Assembly: GCA_029237695.1 (NCBI GenBank)
Contig: CM055275.1
Coordinates: forward strand, 92,779,766 to 92,843,765
Reading direction: 5' to 3'
DNA length: 64,000 bases
Source of the DNA: Conchocele bisecta
Taxonomy: Eukaryota; Mollusca; Bivalvia; Lucinida; Thyasiridae
Of the stretch, positions 43,701 to 55,191 are shown one piece after another. The notes under the pieces are model-generated. The model did no database searches and was not told the origin of the DNA. It was given only the letters and a program-made list of their open reading frames with translations. How positions within the stretch are numbered: the first letter of the stretch is position 1; the number at the start of each line of letters is the position of its first letter. Position numbers and translations under genes: made by a program.

Positions 43701-43919
43701 GTTGACACATATGTGGGCGTCAGGGAGATCCTTAATATGGGATGAAATATGAGTACCCGGATGTAACCCATTTGTCAGATCTGCCGACCACCATTCCATA
43801 TCGCATATTGCCCGGTCGAGGATCTAACACGGCGGCATTGGTGGGAATTTCGCTAGTTACCATCTGCGCTAACCGGACAACATAGTGCATGACATTGTAG
43901 TTGCATTATTTCCAATTAG

Positions 43920-44119
43920 TTTGTTTTATTGGTGTTTAACGGCCTATCAACAGCAAAGGTCATGCAAGGTCGGGCAAACGGGTTCGATCCCATTTTAACC
44001 TGCTGCATTGGGGGAAAATCTATAAATCGGGTAAGATGAACCCCGATCGTTAAATTTCCCACCGCATGGTCACATCTGCCACCCACGTTTCCAATTAGTA
44101 TACGTTCACCGCCATACAA
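43920..44119 (-). mobile_element. SINE-like interspersed repeat, copy 2, cut by the gap
   Basis: Inverted relative of 6010-6420: TTGGTGTTTAACGGCC at one end and CCCCGATCGTTAAATTTCCC toward the gap. Contains GGGTTCGATCCC. Confidence 0.65.
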
Positions 44120-44619
44120 NNNNNNNNNNNNNNNNNNNNNNNNNNNNNNNNNNNNNNNNNNNNNNNNNNNNNNNNNNNNNNNNNNNNNNNNNNNNNNNNN
44201 NNNNNNNNNNNNNNNNNNNNNNNNNNNNNNNNNNNNNNNNNNNNNNNNNNNNNNNNNNNNNNNNNNNNNNNNNNNNNNNNNNNNNNNNNNNNNNNNNNNN
44301 NNNNNNNNNNNNNNNNNNNNNNNNNNNNNNNNNNNNNNNNNNNNNNNNNNNNNNNNNNNNNNNNNNNNNNNNNNNNNNNNNNNNNNNNNNNNNNNNNNNN
44401 NNNNNNNNNNNNNNNNNNNNNNNNNNNNNNNNNNNNNNNNNNNNNNNNNNNNNNNNNNNNNNNNNNNNNNNNNNNNNNNNNNNNNNNNNNNNNNNNNNNN
44501 NNNNNNNNNNNNNNNNNNNNNNNNNNNNNNNNNNNNNNNNNNNNNNNNNNNNNNNNNNNNNNNNNNNNNNNNNNNNNNNNNNNNNNNNNNNNNNNNNNNN
44601 NNNNNNNNNNNNNNNNNNN
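44120..44619. other. Assembly gap of exactly 500 N
   Basis: Its round size indicates a placeholder of unknown true length. Open frames running through it are meaningless. The missing transporter exon between helix 9 and SIPW most likely lies here. Confidence 0.99.
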
Positions 44620-45627
44620 CTAGCGGAGCCATTATACATGTTTTCCGACCTATCATTTTCTGATATACGCTGCAAATTTGAAAATTACAATGTGGTTAAC
44701 CTATTTCTAATGAACTCCTTTACTACTGGCGTAAGAATACATATTGAAATAATTTGCGACCGTTCATCAACAATGATATACCTGTAATGTATGACCATCA
44801 GCCAATCAGATTTCGTGATATTTATAGAGTGCATTAGAAAGTACATTTGCCTCTGGATGATGATCGAGGAAATATGCACCTTTCAGTCTATAGTTCCAAG
44901 TGACCAGCTTTTGTGCAGATATCATATTTCAGTACTTTGATTTGTATTATTTACATGTACGTACTTTCGTTTCCCAGTGAAACACAATGCAACGCAAGAC
45001 GTCAATATTTTCCCATATTGACGTCTCGTTAGTTCATATTGGTCAGTGCGGAACTACGCTTCACCTCGCAAAATTGTTCCTTCTAAATCACCATTAATTT
45101 GTTTATTTTATTTAAATTTTGTATATTTTTGAAGCGTATATACATAGCGAATGATGTACGTATATAATAAAAAGGTGATTTTATTTGAATGTGGATATAT
45201 GCCACTCGTTCCGCCGCGCAACGATATCGCAAGTTGCGGAACTCGTGCATATATCCACATAGAAATAAAATAATCTATAAATATTTTTCATGAACAATCA
45301 CACGTGGCCCGTCTCAATTCAATAAGCCACTTGTGGTACAAATAAATAAAAGATTGACGGCGCTTAACGTCCCAGTAACAGATAAGGTCACATTTCAATG
45401 GGACCTCGGGTCCGATGGACGAATGTATTGTAAATACTATAATCAAAGGACTGAACGTCGTGCAATTCTTCGCAGTATGTGTTTGTGGATGACACATGGA
45501 CTAATAATTAATCTAGAGTGGAAAGCATTTCACCAAAAAGTTACGGAAAATATCGTACATTTTGTAAATATTTTTTCATGAAAAATCACATATCTTAGGT
45601 AAAAAATCTCCAGTTTATCTGTCACAG
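44620..45627. other. Intron 10 (3' part), repeats only
   Basis: 45000-45030 has a GACGTCAATATTTTC palindrome. 45160-45275 is an inverted repeat (GTGGATATATGCCACTCGTT / complement). 45365-45430 resembles 16025-16100. No exon seen. Confidence 0.55.
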
Positions 45628-45755
45628 GTTCAATCCCGTGGCTGATTGTGTCCGAGCTGTTTCCCCAGGGTCCGAGACCGGCCGCCATGAGTGTGTCCGT
45701 GCTGGTCAACTGGGTCTCGAACTTCGCCGTCGGCTACAGCTTCCCGTATATGCAG
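45628..45755 (+). CDS. Glucose transporter exon 11 (TM10-TM11)
   Basis: 128 nt, phase 1 to phase 0, between TCTGTCACAG and GTAAGAAA. It reads [20 protein letters not shown] then [25 protein letters not shown]...[11 protein letters not shown] is a core GLUT TM10 motif. Confidence 0.95.
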
Positions 45756-45764
45756 GTAAGAAAC

Positions 45765-45925
45765 TGTGTTGTGGCTGTGACGGGAGAAATGGCTTCTGTA
45801 GTCCGATATATATATAACGATTTATATTTCGTGTGACAAGCATTACGGGCGTTACATTGATAGGATAGCGAACAATGCAGATCCTGATTACACTGTGCGG
45901 ATACACATGCTGATCTGGATCTACG
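45765..45925. mobile_element. Palindromic MITE directly after exon 11
   Basis: GGCTGTGACGGGAGAAATGG starts about 20 bp after the donor; GCAGATCCTGATTACACTG and ATGCTGATCTGGATCTAC follow. Same family and position relative to an exon as at 31682. Confidence 0.7.
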
Positions 45926-46190
45926 CCACCGTGTCTCTCCGTCTGCCCGTCCGCGTGTCTGTTTTGACATTTATGTTGAAGTATCGGTTACCTACTATCT
46001 CTGTAACCGTACGTAGTATTGGCTTGAAACTTCATATGCCTATTAGTCATCATCCATAATGTAAGTATATACCCCACCAATGCGGTCTCTGTCCTCAATG
46101 TCAAATGTCTTAGAAAAGCGTTTTAAAGTTGTTGATGGGTACATCATCCGCCAAATTGAATGTTACACTGATTTCTTGTTTTAATTTCAG

Positions 46191-46421
46191 AAAGGCTTGG
46201 GTGACTATTCCTTCCTACCCTTTACTGGTTTACTAGCCGTGTTTTGGTTATTCACAATAAAATACGTTCCCGAGACTAAAAATAGAACAATCGATGACAT
46301 ATCCAAAATATGGCGCCGGAAGTACCCAGATGAAGTGGGAAATTTCGAAAAGAATCCGGGTGACGCAGAACAGACGTATTCAACAGATAATCATTTTAAC
46401 GACCAACGCAGCGCGAATTGA
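46191..46421 (+). CDS. Glucose transporter exon 12 (TM12 and C-terminus)
   Basis: 76 codons plus TGA, phase 0, after TTTTAATTTCAG. It reads KGLGDYSFLPFTGLLAVFWL, then FTIKYVPETKNRTIDDISKI and a charged tail ending DQRSAN. VPETKNRT is the post-TM12 signature. Nearest AATAAA is at about 46645. Confidence 0.96.
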   Translation, partial: KGLGDYSFLPFTGLLAVFWLFTIKYVPETKNRTIDDISKIWRRKYPDEVGNFEKNPGDAEQTYSTDNHFNDQRSAN

Positions 46422-47614
46422 ACAGACTGGCGAACGGACAGAAAACTACGTGTATATAGGCCATGAACTAAGGCCCAGAAAAATTACTATTTGCTACGCA
46501 ACCGCCTGCGTAAATATTGCACAAATTATAAACGTTTCTGAAAATCTATTGACAATGCAAACTCGCTACTCGCAGTTTCATTGTCTCAGACTGAGCTGTA
46601 GCACTGCTCAGGCTTAGCCAATCAAGCACAATACTCGAGTATCTAAATAAATTTACAAATATTGGCAAGATTAGCGCAGGCGGTATTGTACGGCTCGAGT
46701 GAAACCCAGCTCGCATTGTTAACACCGAGTAAATTTACAGGACAGCAGAAAGTATAACCTACAGCGAAACCCAGCTCGCATTGCTAATACCGAGTACATT
46801 TACAGGACTGCTGAAATTATAATACTACAGTGAAACCTCTCTAAACCGGACACCTGGGAGGGTCTCATGGTCTCCGGTTTAGAGAGGTTCCACTGTAAAT
46901 CTGTCATATGACCATTCTGAAATATATTGGACTGCTTTGCAATCATGAACATACATTAACATTCGAGATAAATGATCAAGGAGCCCATCAAAAATAAGAT
47001 CACAGAGGTTGCATTGGTGTCCGGTTTAGAGATGTTCCACTGTAAATTATTTCTATAATGGTATAACATATTGGTCAGTGTTTGCCACGATTCTCAGATT
47101 CCCTCCAATAACAGATCGTAGTCGATTATTTCCCTTTGCAAATATATTTAAAGCGATTCGGTCCTATGCTGTATTTCAGCATTTTTTCTTGCGGAATAGC
47201 ACAAAACAAAAAGAGTTCTGCGAACAGAGTAGACGTGTACAGTGTGATTCGAGTCTACACCGATTACAATAACATTAATGCGTGTGCAAATATGAATCTG
47301 GTAAATATTGTTGTCTCAGATCAGATTGCGTAGATAAGTAGGACGATTTGTATCAACACTAGTTGAAATCACTATACTGATTCTTTTTCATAACACACCA
47401 GGGTGCATTCGCTCTAACTTTCTTTTACAAGCAATAAGGCCATATACTGAACAATTTGGACCGGATTTCTATAAATAAATTCAACGGGAGATAAATTAAT
47501 ATCGTGCTGTGCACACGATTTAAGTCCAGATTGAGTCTGATCTGGGTATACGCTAGTTACATACTACTCATGTTACCATGTACAATGGACTGAGTGTAAT
47601 AATATATGTTTGTA
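46422..47614. other. 3' flank, fold-back remnants
   Basis: 46490-46690 is a CCTGAGCTGTG-family element with TTAGCGCAGGCGG (box A-like). 46830-47045 carries GTGTCCGGTTTAGAGATGTT arms. The rest is unrecognised. Confidence 0.55.
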
Positions 47615-47765
47615 TTGCAAGTCTACAGAGCATCGTAGGGGACGTATACTTATTTTCTTTATTAATTCGTTCGCGCGAAATAACAATTCGTTCCCTCAAT
47701 TTAACAATTCGTTACCACGAATTAACAATTCGTTCCCTCAATTTAACAATTCTGTCTGACCTGTA
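47615..47765. mobile_element. AACAATTCGTTCC fold-back, left half only
   Basis: CTACAGAGCATCGTAGGGGA, then five AACAATTCGTTCCCTCAAT-type units. The inverted right half is absent. Confidence 0.7.
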
Positions 47766-47779
47766 AGTTGCACAATGGT

Positions 47780-47889
47780 CCTGATCGGTTCTATTATCGT
47801 TCAGAGAGAACAATTGTGCAAATACACGCGCACAATAACGTCTCTATCCAGCACGGGAACCGCACTTTGTGATTAGTGAGAGCATATGG

Positions 47890-47923
<34 letters not shown>

Positions 47924-48600
47924 TGTATGTATGTATGTATGTATGTATGTACGTACGTATGTATGCATGCATGCATGTATGTATGTATGTATGTATGTAT
48001 GTATGTATGTATGTATGTATGTATGTATGTATGTGTCATTCGATTGTAACATATCTAGTCCATTCGCCAGCAAGTTGGAGGCTCCGTAGAGTAGTATGTC
48101 GGGGACGATTCTCGAGAGCTCCCAAACTGCAGTTAATGGTAGTATCCACGAGATAGTGTGCAACTTCAATTAATCATCATGTGCTTATACAATAAAAATA
48201 ATTAGATTCGTTTACCGACTTCATAAAAAAACTCGACACAGCTTCGTTGCACCAATACTATGAGCATAAGCACATTTTTGTTGATAAACTGTAAGTTGTA
48301 CACTCAAATATTGTGTACAAGTGTATCGTGGCACCAAGAGCAAATGTCAGCCTTCGCTAAAATCAATATATTATCTGTCCCACTCTCCTGTCGCTCAGGT
48401 CGAGTCCTTGGACAAATACATGCGCAAAATAGGATCTTTACTCGGCACGGGACTCGCCTTTGTGCACTAGTCAGCGATTGGTCTACCTTTGTGCGTGCCA
48501 TTAAACTGTTTCAATATCTTGTTTATTCACACGCATGTTGGAGGTTCTCTAGTGTAGTCTCTCAGAGACGATTCTCGAGACATCCCAATGTGCGGATGAA
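47780..48600. repeat. Two diverged direct copies of a 300-350-bp unit; first split by (TATG)n
   Basis: Copy 1 (47760-48125) and copy 2 (48285-48595) share CTGTAAGTTG, GCACGGGAACCGC / GCACGGGACTCGC, GTTGGAGGCTCCGTAGAGTA / GTTGGAGGTTCTCTAGTGTA and GACGATTCTCGAGA. A (TATG)n microsatellite at 47891-48030 sits in copy 1 only. Function unknown. Confidence 0.7.
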
Positions 48601-49124
48601 CATAAAGAAATATGAACATAACGCATGTGATAAATAGAACTGCACTCAGAGCTGCCATGTTTTACGTTTCTATGACGAGTATACTTCATCCACAAGGCAA
48701 GTGTTTAGCAGTCTGATCTGGGACTTCACTGTTTGACAAGTCAGACCGTTGAATGTGCAATATGTTTATTCCACCATTTCGCATATTTTAAATTGCACCA
48801 GGTCACCAACGAATCGGACTATCTGGATACGCACTGATTGCAATCGTTATGATATGTCTGTAGTATTGAAAGGGTCATTTGATATAACTACAAGAGCATA
48901 TGATATTCATGATTTATCACCACTTGATTAAGCACATTTATGGCGTAGCATATGACGTCCCACTAGCCGACCGTTGGATTGAGTGCATACATGCACATGA
49001 CGTCAGCAAAATACGTCTAAACCAGTTGCCGTCTAAAACCAGAATCTCTTCTATACTACTTTTCCACAGTATACCTGGCTGAAAATCCCACAGGTAAGTC
49101 ACGTGACCTCTCTGCTTACCTACA
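48601..49124. other. Nothing recognised
   Basis: No coding or repeat signal that I can support. Confidence 0.4.
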
Positions 49125-49534
49125 CACTTAGTGGGGTGCCGGGGCACTCAGTCATTTCGAATTGATGCAACAGTTTCGTTTTCAGTACACATTTGAAGGT
49201 ACGGGTCTATAGAACAATTTTGTTTCGAGTGTCAAGCACGCAGATAAAAAAATTCAAAATGGCCACCAAAATTCAAGATGGCTGCCAATTTCAAGCTTTT
49301 TTTCGCATTACGCCTCATAACTTTTGTATTATTGAACCTAGAATGGTGATTTTGGTCTATATACCTAGGTTGGCATGTACGAGTAATTGAATAAAAATAA
49401 ATAAACTACTTCCGAGTAACTGCTTAGACAATTGCTTGAAAAACTCCTTGAACAATACATTTAATAAGAAAATGGCTAACAAATTAACAAAATTAACCTA
49501 TATACATGTTAGTATTGGAAAGTGCTCCTGTCAG

Positions 49535-52500
49535 CTACTTCTCGCATGTGCACTTGCACTGACGTGTGCATTTCAACATTGTCTTCACGCATTTGCACCG
49601 AGAGCAGGTAATTGGGCAAGTGCACTTCACATCCAGGTGGAACACATCCTTGGCGAGGGGCCACGAGGTCCAAATGGGAAGCAGCTTGCCGTCCTCTTCC
49701 TTCCATCCATGGTTAGTTGGGTTGTTGACAGGCATCATGGACATGTGGGCTGTTGTCCAGATGCTCGCTTGGACGACACTCCATTTGAGATGATGATCCA
49801 AAGCATCACTAGTTGGGGGAATTCTCTCCACATCCCTAGTCCTTCTGTGAGAACAACCTCATTCGGACGAGGTCAATATCATTGACCTCGTTCGACTCAT
49901 TTGAGTACAGCCTACACAGTTTGTTGCCACTTCTTTCAACCATTGGCGATGTTTGGAATGGAGTGTCGACAATAGTTGCAAATTGCTCCATAAGGGATGG
50001 CACTTCGTGCATCAACGTGCAGCAGGATCGCTTACCATTGGACTTGAAGGAAGAAGTACTCTCTGATCCAGTGAATGCGTGGAAGAGGGAAATGGCTTTG
50101 CACGTTCTCGTGCCCAGGTTTGTGGCGATAGTGTTCAGGGAGATCATTTTCTGGTTGTCTTCCCCGCTTTGAAGGAGATCCAGATTTCTGCGGCCGGATT
50201 CAGAGCCTTGATGTGATGGAAATTACTTAGAAGGATTACGACAACACCTGTGTCTCCAGTATACACCATCTGTCACACCAGGGTGACACCGAGCTAGTCT
50301 ACTGTAGGGACGGAACACCAAGCACGTTGTGGACAGAGACAACAAGGTATAATTTTACAAGTATGAACTATTTATATAAATGATAAATACAAACAATAGA
50401 TGAATATGTCAGTACGGACAACGTACCCTAGCAGCCACCGCCACAGGCCCTTGCACAACCAAGGCACATCCTCGATTCTGGAACAGGTAGGTAAAGTCAA
50501 AAGTAAACGTCATCATAATCTGGATAAATATCCAATGTTAGAGACCATCTAAACAACTCCGGCTTCCGCCATGATGGGAGTGACGTTATAATAACGTCGT
50601 AAAGTTACTGGTTCTTAGGAGATACTGAGCCTACTTGGGCGTATGGGGTCCATAACGCATCGGTGAACGTCCCTATCGATTCTTCACGTCCTTTGACGGA
50701 ATGACGTCACCGGAATATGCCCCACTCGATTACGCCCTTGGTCCACGCGGAGCAGAGTCCCCGCTAACACACGGTGTCGTGTCGAGGACTCCAGAATAAG
50801 TAAATAAATCTGTGTTGCGTACTGAATTACGCAGACACAAAGTAGGGACGTGCCGTCGCTCGTTGCTGACTGGCTGGCTGCCTGGCTGGTGTACTGGCTG
50901 GTGTACTGGCTGGGACTACAAAACACCAACGGTGTTGTTACCAGAATGTAACATGATTATAGTCTCAATAATAGTCACAGTAGTGAACATGAAATCAATA
51001 TCCTGATTGCATGGCAATACTAAACATCATCATATATTACAATGATGAAACATGATAAAACGCAATGCACACAAAGATATTTTCACTAATTGGAAGAAGG
51101 GGGTTCATAAGTCGGAAAATGCGATATAACACATTAATGAACAGCCACTATATCTAGTGTACCCAACGATATACCTCTTCACAGCCGTACATGTGAATAC
51201 AGACGTCATTCACAGTTATTTACCATTAGTAAACAAACATTTGATTGCGACAGGCCTTACCTTGATCAGACTGCCCGTGGCCAACTGCGCTAACTTAATA
51301 AAAGGCAACTGTGCCAAGTATTCTCATGTACAGACTCACAGTATTACATTACATTACATTACTAATCATAAACACTGTATACTCTAATCAGACTGTAGGA
51401 TTCCACAGGCTGACCAAAAGCATCAGTGATTGAAACAAATTATACTTCACATCATGTCTTTATTGCAGCTTACTGATGTATAAATCAGTGCACTTAGAGC
51501 AGAACTGACTGATCTGGCCCATCTTGGTCGCAATAGTATTTACAATATTTACAACACACTGCGAACGTAATACGACTTAATAAAATGAATGTACAGACGA
51601 CTGGGTTAGGAGTAAACATGTGTTTCCCCATAGAGTAATGAAAGTCGTCCAGAAAATTCACGTTGCAATTGTGACATGTTAAAATTGGCAATATTCTCAT
51701 GTATTGTACAGGGCGCAGACTGATATTCGATTGAATCGTAACATAAAATGCATGGCTAATGTTAGTGAATATTTCAATCAAGTTAGCCCTTCGTTTTACA
51801 AATACAATAAATTGCTAATGCAATTAGTCAGAGTGACATGCAACAAAACACATGAGAATAATAGGCCATTACAATACTCACGGAATGCTCCCACATGCCA
51901 GTCCTGTAATCGTTATTATGTACACGTAAGCACGACGAATTAATGAATCAATAATATTTGATTAAGGGAGATAATCTACATCAGCGGATACATGCCATAC
52001 GGCTTTTATTGACCAAGCGTTTGGTCGAAATGGGGCCAAATAACTCAGGTAAATTAAATAGTGCAGTATTATCGAGGATACGATAACACTGCGTAGAATT
52101 GCCGGTCTTGGCAAGATTCAGACTTAAATGGCAGCATTAGAAAGTAAGAACAACATATGTACTCACCAATTCCCAATGAAAAACTTGCGCTCCAATGTCA
52201 CAAGAATGAAATTGAATGTCCGACTGATAATATATGGTGCTACAACGAATATATACCCCCACCCTAGTGCATGACTATCCCATGTAGTCTGCTTGTCAAT
52301 GTAAAACTTATGTGCCCACATTTGGCTTACAATTTTACGTAAGTGGACTAATGATCTGACAGTCAGTCTAGCTCATGAGATATCTGGTGAACTAGTCTGA
52401 AATATTTAAGTCATAAATAGGTATGACTTACTAGGTAATTAGGCTAGCATCTAAGTCTGCATATACAGTGTAGATCACCCAGATACGACCAGTGCAAAAT

Positions 52501-54680
52501 CCAATACTGGTGGTCCGTGCGCGGTTTCGGATAAAGCGCTATTCTCTCCAGCGGTATACTCCAAGGGCGATATTACACACACCAATACTATTCGACCGTC
52601 TTGTACTAGAATATTCGATTACTGCTCTAGACTATGTGACCCGTGTTACAATTAATGGATGATAAAGAATATAGTCGGCTACGATTCGTGACACCATCCC
52701 AAGTGACGATGATTGGAGGGCGTGGAGGAGATGTACTAAGACACGCGTGTCAGCTTCCTCATGGTTGCATTGATCCATTGGTAGACTGTTTCCAACATGG
52801 TGGACTTGATCACCTGCAGTGATGTAGACATTCTTGTCATCTGGGAAATGTTCTTCTGTTATCTTTCTTGACAGGAATGAGAACAGTTCCTTCTTGTTAT
52901 CAACGTTCGCCAGAAAATTCTGCCAATTTCCTGTGATTTTGGCAGTACACATAATTATGCGTTGTCGGATGCCTGTTCGTCGTTTTTCCCTTGTGCCTCC
53001 TTTGATTGTCAGTGCACGATACTGGTCCCAGACAATATTTACTCTTGTCGATCGCTTCAAGTCGTGGCGAACTCTTGGGCAGAATGCCTTGTCGACATAT
53101 GAATCAAAGGTGTTGCCATGGACAGTTGTACCAGGAAGTGAGTGTATCAATACTCCGCCGTCAATAATAATGAAGTCGTAAACATCTGGCGCAACTAGCT
53201 CCTCGTCGACAGAAATGGCGTTACTTGTCCTGGCTTCCATGATATATACCAACAAATCTAACTTAGTACAAGCGTTGAGGGACCTTTCGGATGGCAATGC
53301 AGGTGGGTATGGGGAACATTCGTGATGAAAAGAATCCTCCAAATCCCCCCGCCGCTGTCTAGTACAAGAAAAGCTTGCCCATAAAGGTCTGCATGACATT
53401 TGAAGTGCTAAGTTTTCAGCTTAATTGCTAACTTCTTTTGTGTTTTCTTCTCATGGAACAACAGTAAGTTGCTTCGCTTGATCGGTTCTGTCAGAGGTGT
53501 GTCATTTGAGACAAGCACACTCTGTCTGAAGTTGTTGTGCTGCTCTTGTCCCATAGACTCGACTTTATGAACAGATACGACAGCAGCCGCAGACTCACAC
53601 ACCTTGTTGTCTAATGTAACCAGGTCTCCAATGTGCTCCTCAAAAGGATTCACATTGCTCAGCAACACCTCCATCAGGTCTTTGGCATGGCGTAGGAATC
53701 GGTGCTGAGATGCATATCCTTCCTCATGATGAGGGAGTTCTTCATCATCATCGTTATCGTTTGCATCAGTAAACTCCTCAACGACACGGCTGATTTCCGG
53801 GCCAGTCACGATCCAGCGTTCCAGCATGTCAGGGTTCTCTGTGAGACCGATAATGCCACCAACTCCTTTCACCATTTTGTTGGCTTGCTCGTGTGCTTGA
53901 TCAATGGGTAAGGATGAGAAACGGCGATTGCTTCGAGTTATTGTCCAGTGTCCCTTCTCAAACTCTACCTGGATGCTATCGGTTAGAACCTCCAGGTCTC
54001 GGATAAATATTGGAATCCACCTGGCATAATTCTGGTGATCGAGAGCAAAGAACAGAGGCACAAGCTTCTGCAGGATAGTGACCATGAGTTCTAACTTCCA
54101 TTCCCGATGTGCCCGGATGAACATGAATATGATCTGTTGGTACTTGTGTACGAGTAGCCAGAATTTGAACGGTGGGCTCTGTTGAGAAGCTACAACGACC
54201 CAATCATCAAGAGCCATCTCGGTTCCACTGTCTTCGTAGGCACGCTTCAGAAGGCTGTCGAGTATCATAACAGTAACTTGATGGGCATATCTTGTTCTCA
54301 TTGCATTGGATGCTTTCAGAAAAGCTGTAACTGCTGCTTCTGTCTTCACTAGCCCAGCTTTTTTAAGGGTTTCTTTTGCGAGGTCATAGAGTGGTTGGTC
54401 TACTACCAACACAGGGAATTGGTGTGGGTTGAAGTGCTCAGTTGTCTCTTTCACCAGTTCTATTCCATGTTGAATCATTTCTGGATTGGCGGTTTTTCAT
54501 GGAAAAGTGGCAGGAGGGCTTCAATGCATTTTTCCGTTGTCCAACAGTATCTGATCGAGCAACATGGTAGAAAGACCACATCGCTGGAGTGCGTTTTTCT
54601 GTATCAGAATCCACATATAGGGTGTCATGTACTGCAGTCATCCATGCCTGTTCATGCTGTTTCTCCTCATCGAACTCGTT
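49535..54680 (-). pseudogene. Broken PIN-like / Cys-rich tail protein of an uncharacterised element-borne family
   Basis: Minus strand, N- to C-terminus: VVDQPLYDLAKETL (about 54390), LDHQNYARWIPIFIRDLE (about 54030), AHEQANKMVKGVGG and TENPDMLERWIVTGPEI (about 53850), RGDLEDSFHHE (about 53340), VWDQYRALTIK and GIRQRI (about 53000), CNHEEADTRVLVHLLHAL (about 52750), then after the insertion YTGDTGVVVILLSNF (about 50230), LFHAFTGSESTSSFK (about 50075), RIPPTSDALDHHLK (about 49815) and a tail rich in C-x-C (49540-49610). I recognise this series from unnamed proteins numerous in coral, sea anemone and mollusc genomes. The HEEADTR and DT(D)VVV pieces resemble acidic motifs of FEN1/PIN nucleases (inference). 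Frameshifts near 54480, 53405 and 49835 and the 2.4-kb insertion make it inactive. Confidence 0.82.
50271..52690. mobile_element. 2,420-bp non-coding element with 8-bp target duplication
   Basis: Flanked by ACACCATC at 50263-50270 and 52691-52698. Removing it with one flank joins the host pseudogene in frame (SLGMVYTGDTG), which fixes the borders. It begins TGTCACACCAGGGTGACACC and ends CTACGATTCGTG; the ends are not obvious inverted repeats. It has three blocks: A 50271-50915, C 50916-52167 and B 52168-52690. No coding frame is recognised. Confidence 0.9.
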
Positions 54681-55191
54681 GTCACTGGTTGCACATCTTT
54701 TACCGGAGGTTGGGTGACAAGATTTCGGCCCACAAGTGGTACAAACGTATACGAACGAGGCAGGATGGGTTCACATGGCCATAATAAAAAAAATGGAAAA
54801 GGTTCAACAGGAGATAAAAATACCCCATTTGTATCATCACATTTTGTATTTATTGTCTCATTGGTGTGAAATATCATACAAGATATATTCCAATCATGTT
54901 TATTTTATTTTTATTCAATTACTCATACATGAAACCTAGATATAGACACCGACATCACTATTCTAGGTTCCATATAACAAAAGTTATGAGGCGTAATGCA
55001 AAAAAGAAAAACCGAAATTGGCAGCCATCTTGGATTTTGGAGGTCATTTTGATTTTTTATATTCCAGTGCTTGACACTCGAAGCAAAATTGTTCTATAGA
55101 CCCTTATCTTCAAATTGGTACTGAAAACAAAACTTTTGCATCAATCTGAAATTAAAAGAAAAAAATACCCATGCACGGCCCCCACTAACTG

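Larger units (their letters stand above)
21308..46421 (+). other. Facilitative glucose transporter gene (SLC2A/GLUT, class I-like)
   Basis: Eleven coding exons give a 12-helix major facilitator sugar transporter, which would move hexose down its gradient across the plasma membrane. Family marks in order: [11 protein letters not shown] (TM1), GRKYG (loop 2-3), AGRFLVG (TM4), PMYLSEI and RGALGTLHQL (TM4-5), CPDSPRYLL (loop 6-7), QQLSGINA (TM7), DRVGRRTLHLIG (loop 8-9), [18 protein letters not shown] (TM10) and VPETKNRT (after TM12). Residues from the helix-9 end to just before SIPW are absent from readable sequence. By exon phase the missing exon must be 1 modulo 3 in length, near 79 bp, giving about 574 residues in all. 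Class I is inferred from resemblance to GLUT1-4; the usual QLS motif reads QIS here. Introns are full of mobile elements, and exon 5 uses a GC donor. Confidence 0.93.
49125..55191 (-). mobile_element. 6-kb element with terminal inverted repeats near 290 bp
   Basis: The left arm 49125-49409 (CACTTAGTGGGGTGCCGGGG..., GGGTCTATAGAACAATTTTG, CAAGATGGCTGCCAATTTC, GTAATTGAATAAAAATAA) is repeated inverted at 54898-55191 (CAGTTAGTGGGGGCCGTGCA..., then the same words). The arms are roughly 80-85% alike by eye. Between them lies a broken minus-strand gene (49535-54680) interrupted by another element (50271-52690). No clear target duplication was found, so the superfamily is undetermined. The long arms plus one internal gene point to a DNA transposon. 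Confidence 0.82.

Noticed and set aside
43916..44675. Minus-strand frames of 189 and 246 codons
   Set aside because: They consist mostly of the 500-N gap.
47794..48169. Tyr/Met/Cys or Thr/Tyr/Ile-His repeat frames
   Set aside because: Translation of the (TATG)n microsatellite.
52834..53181. Plus-strand frame of 115 codons
   Set aside because: Antisense shadow of the element-borne pseudogene.
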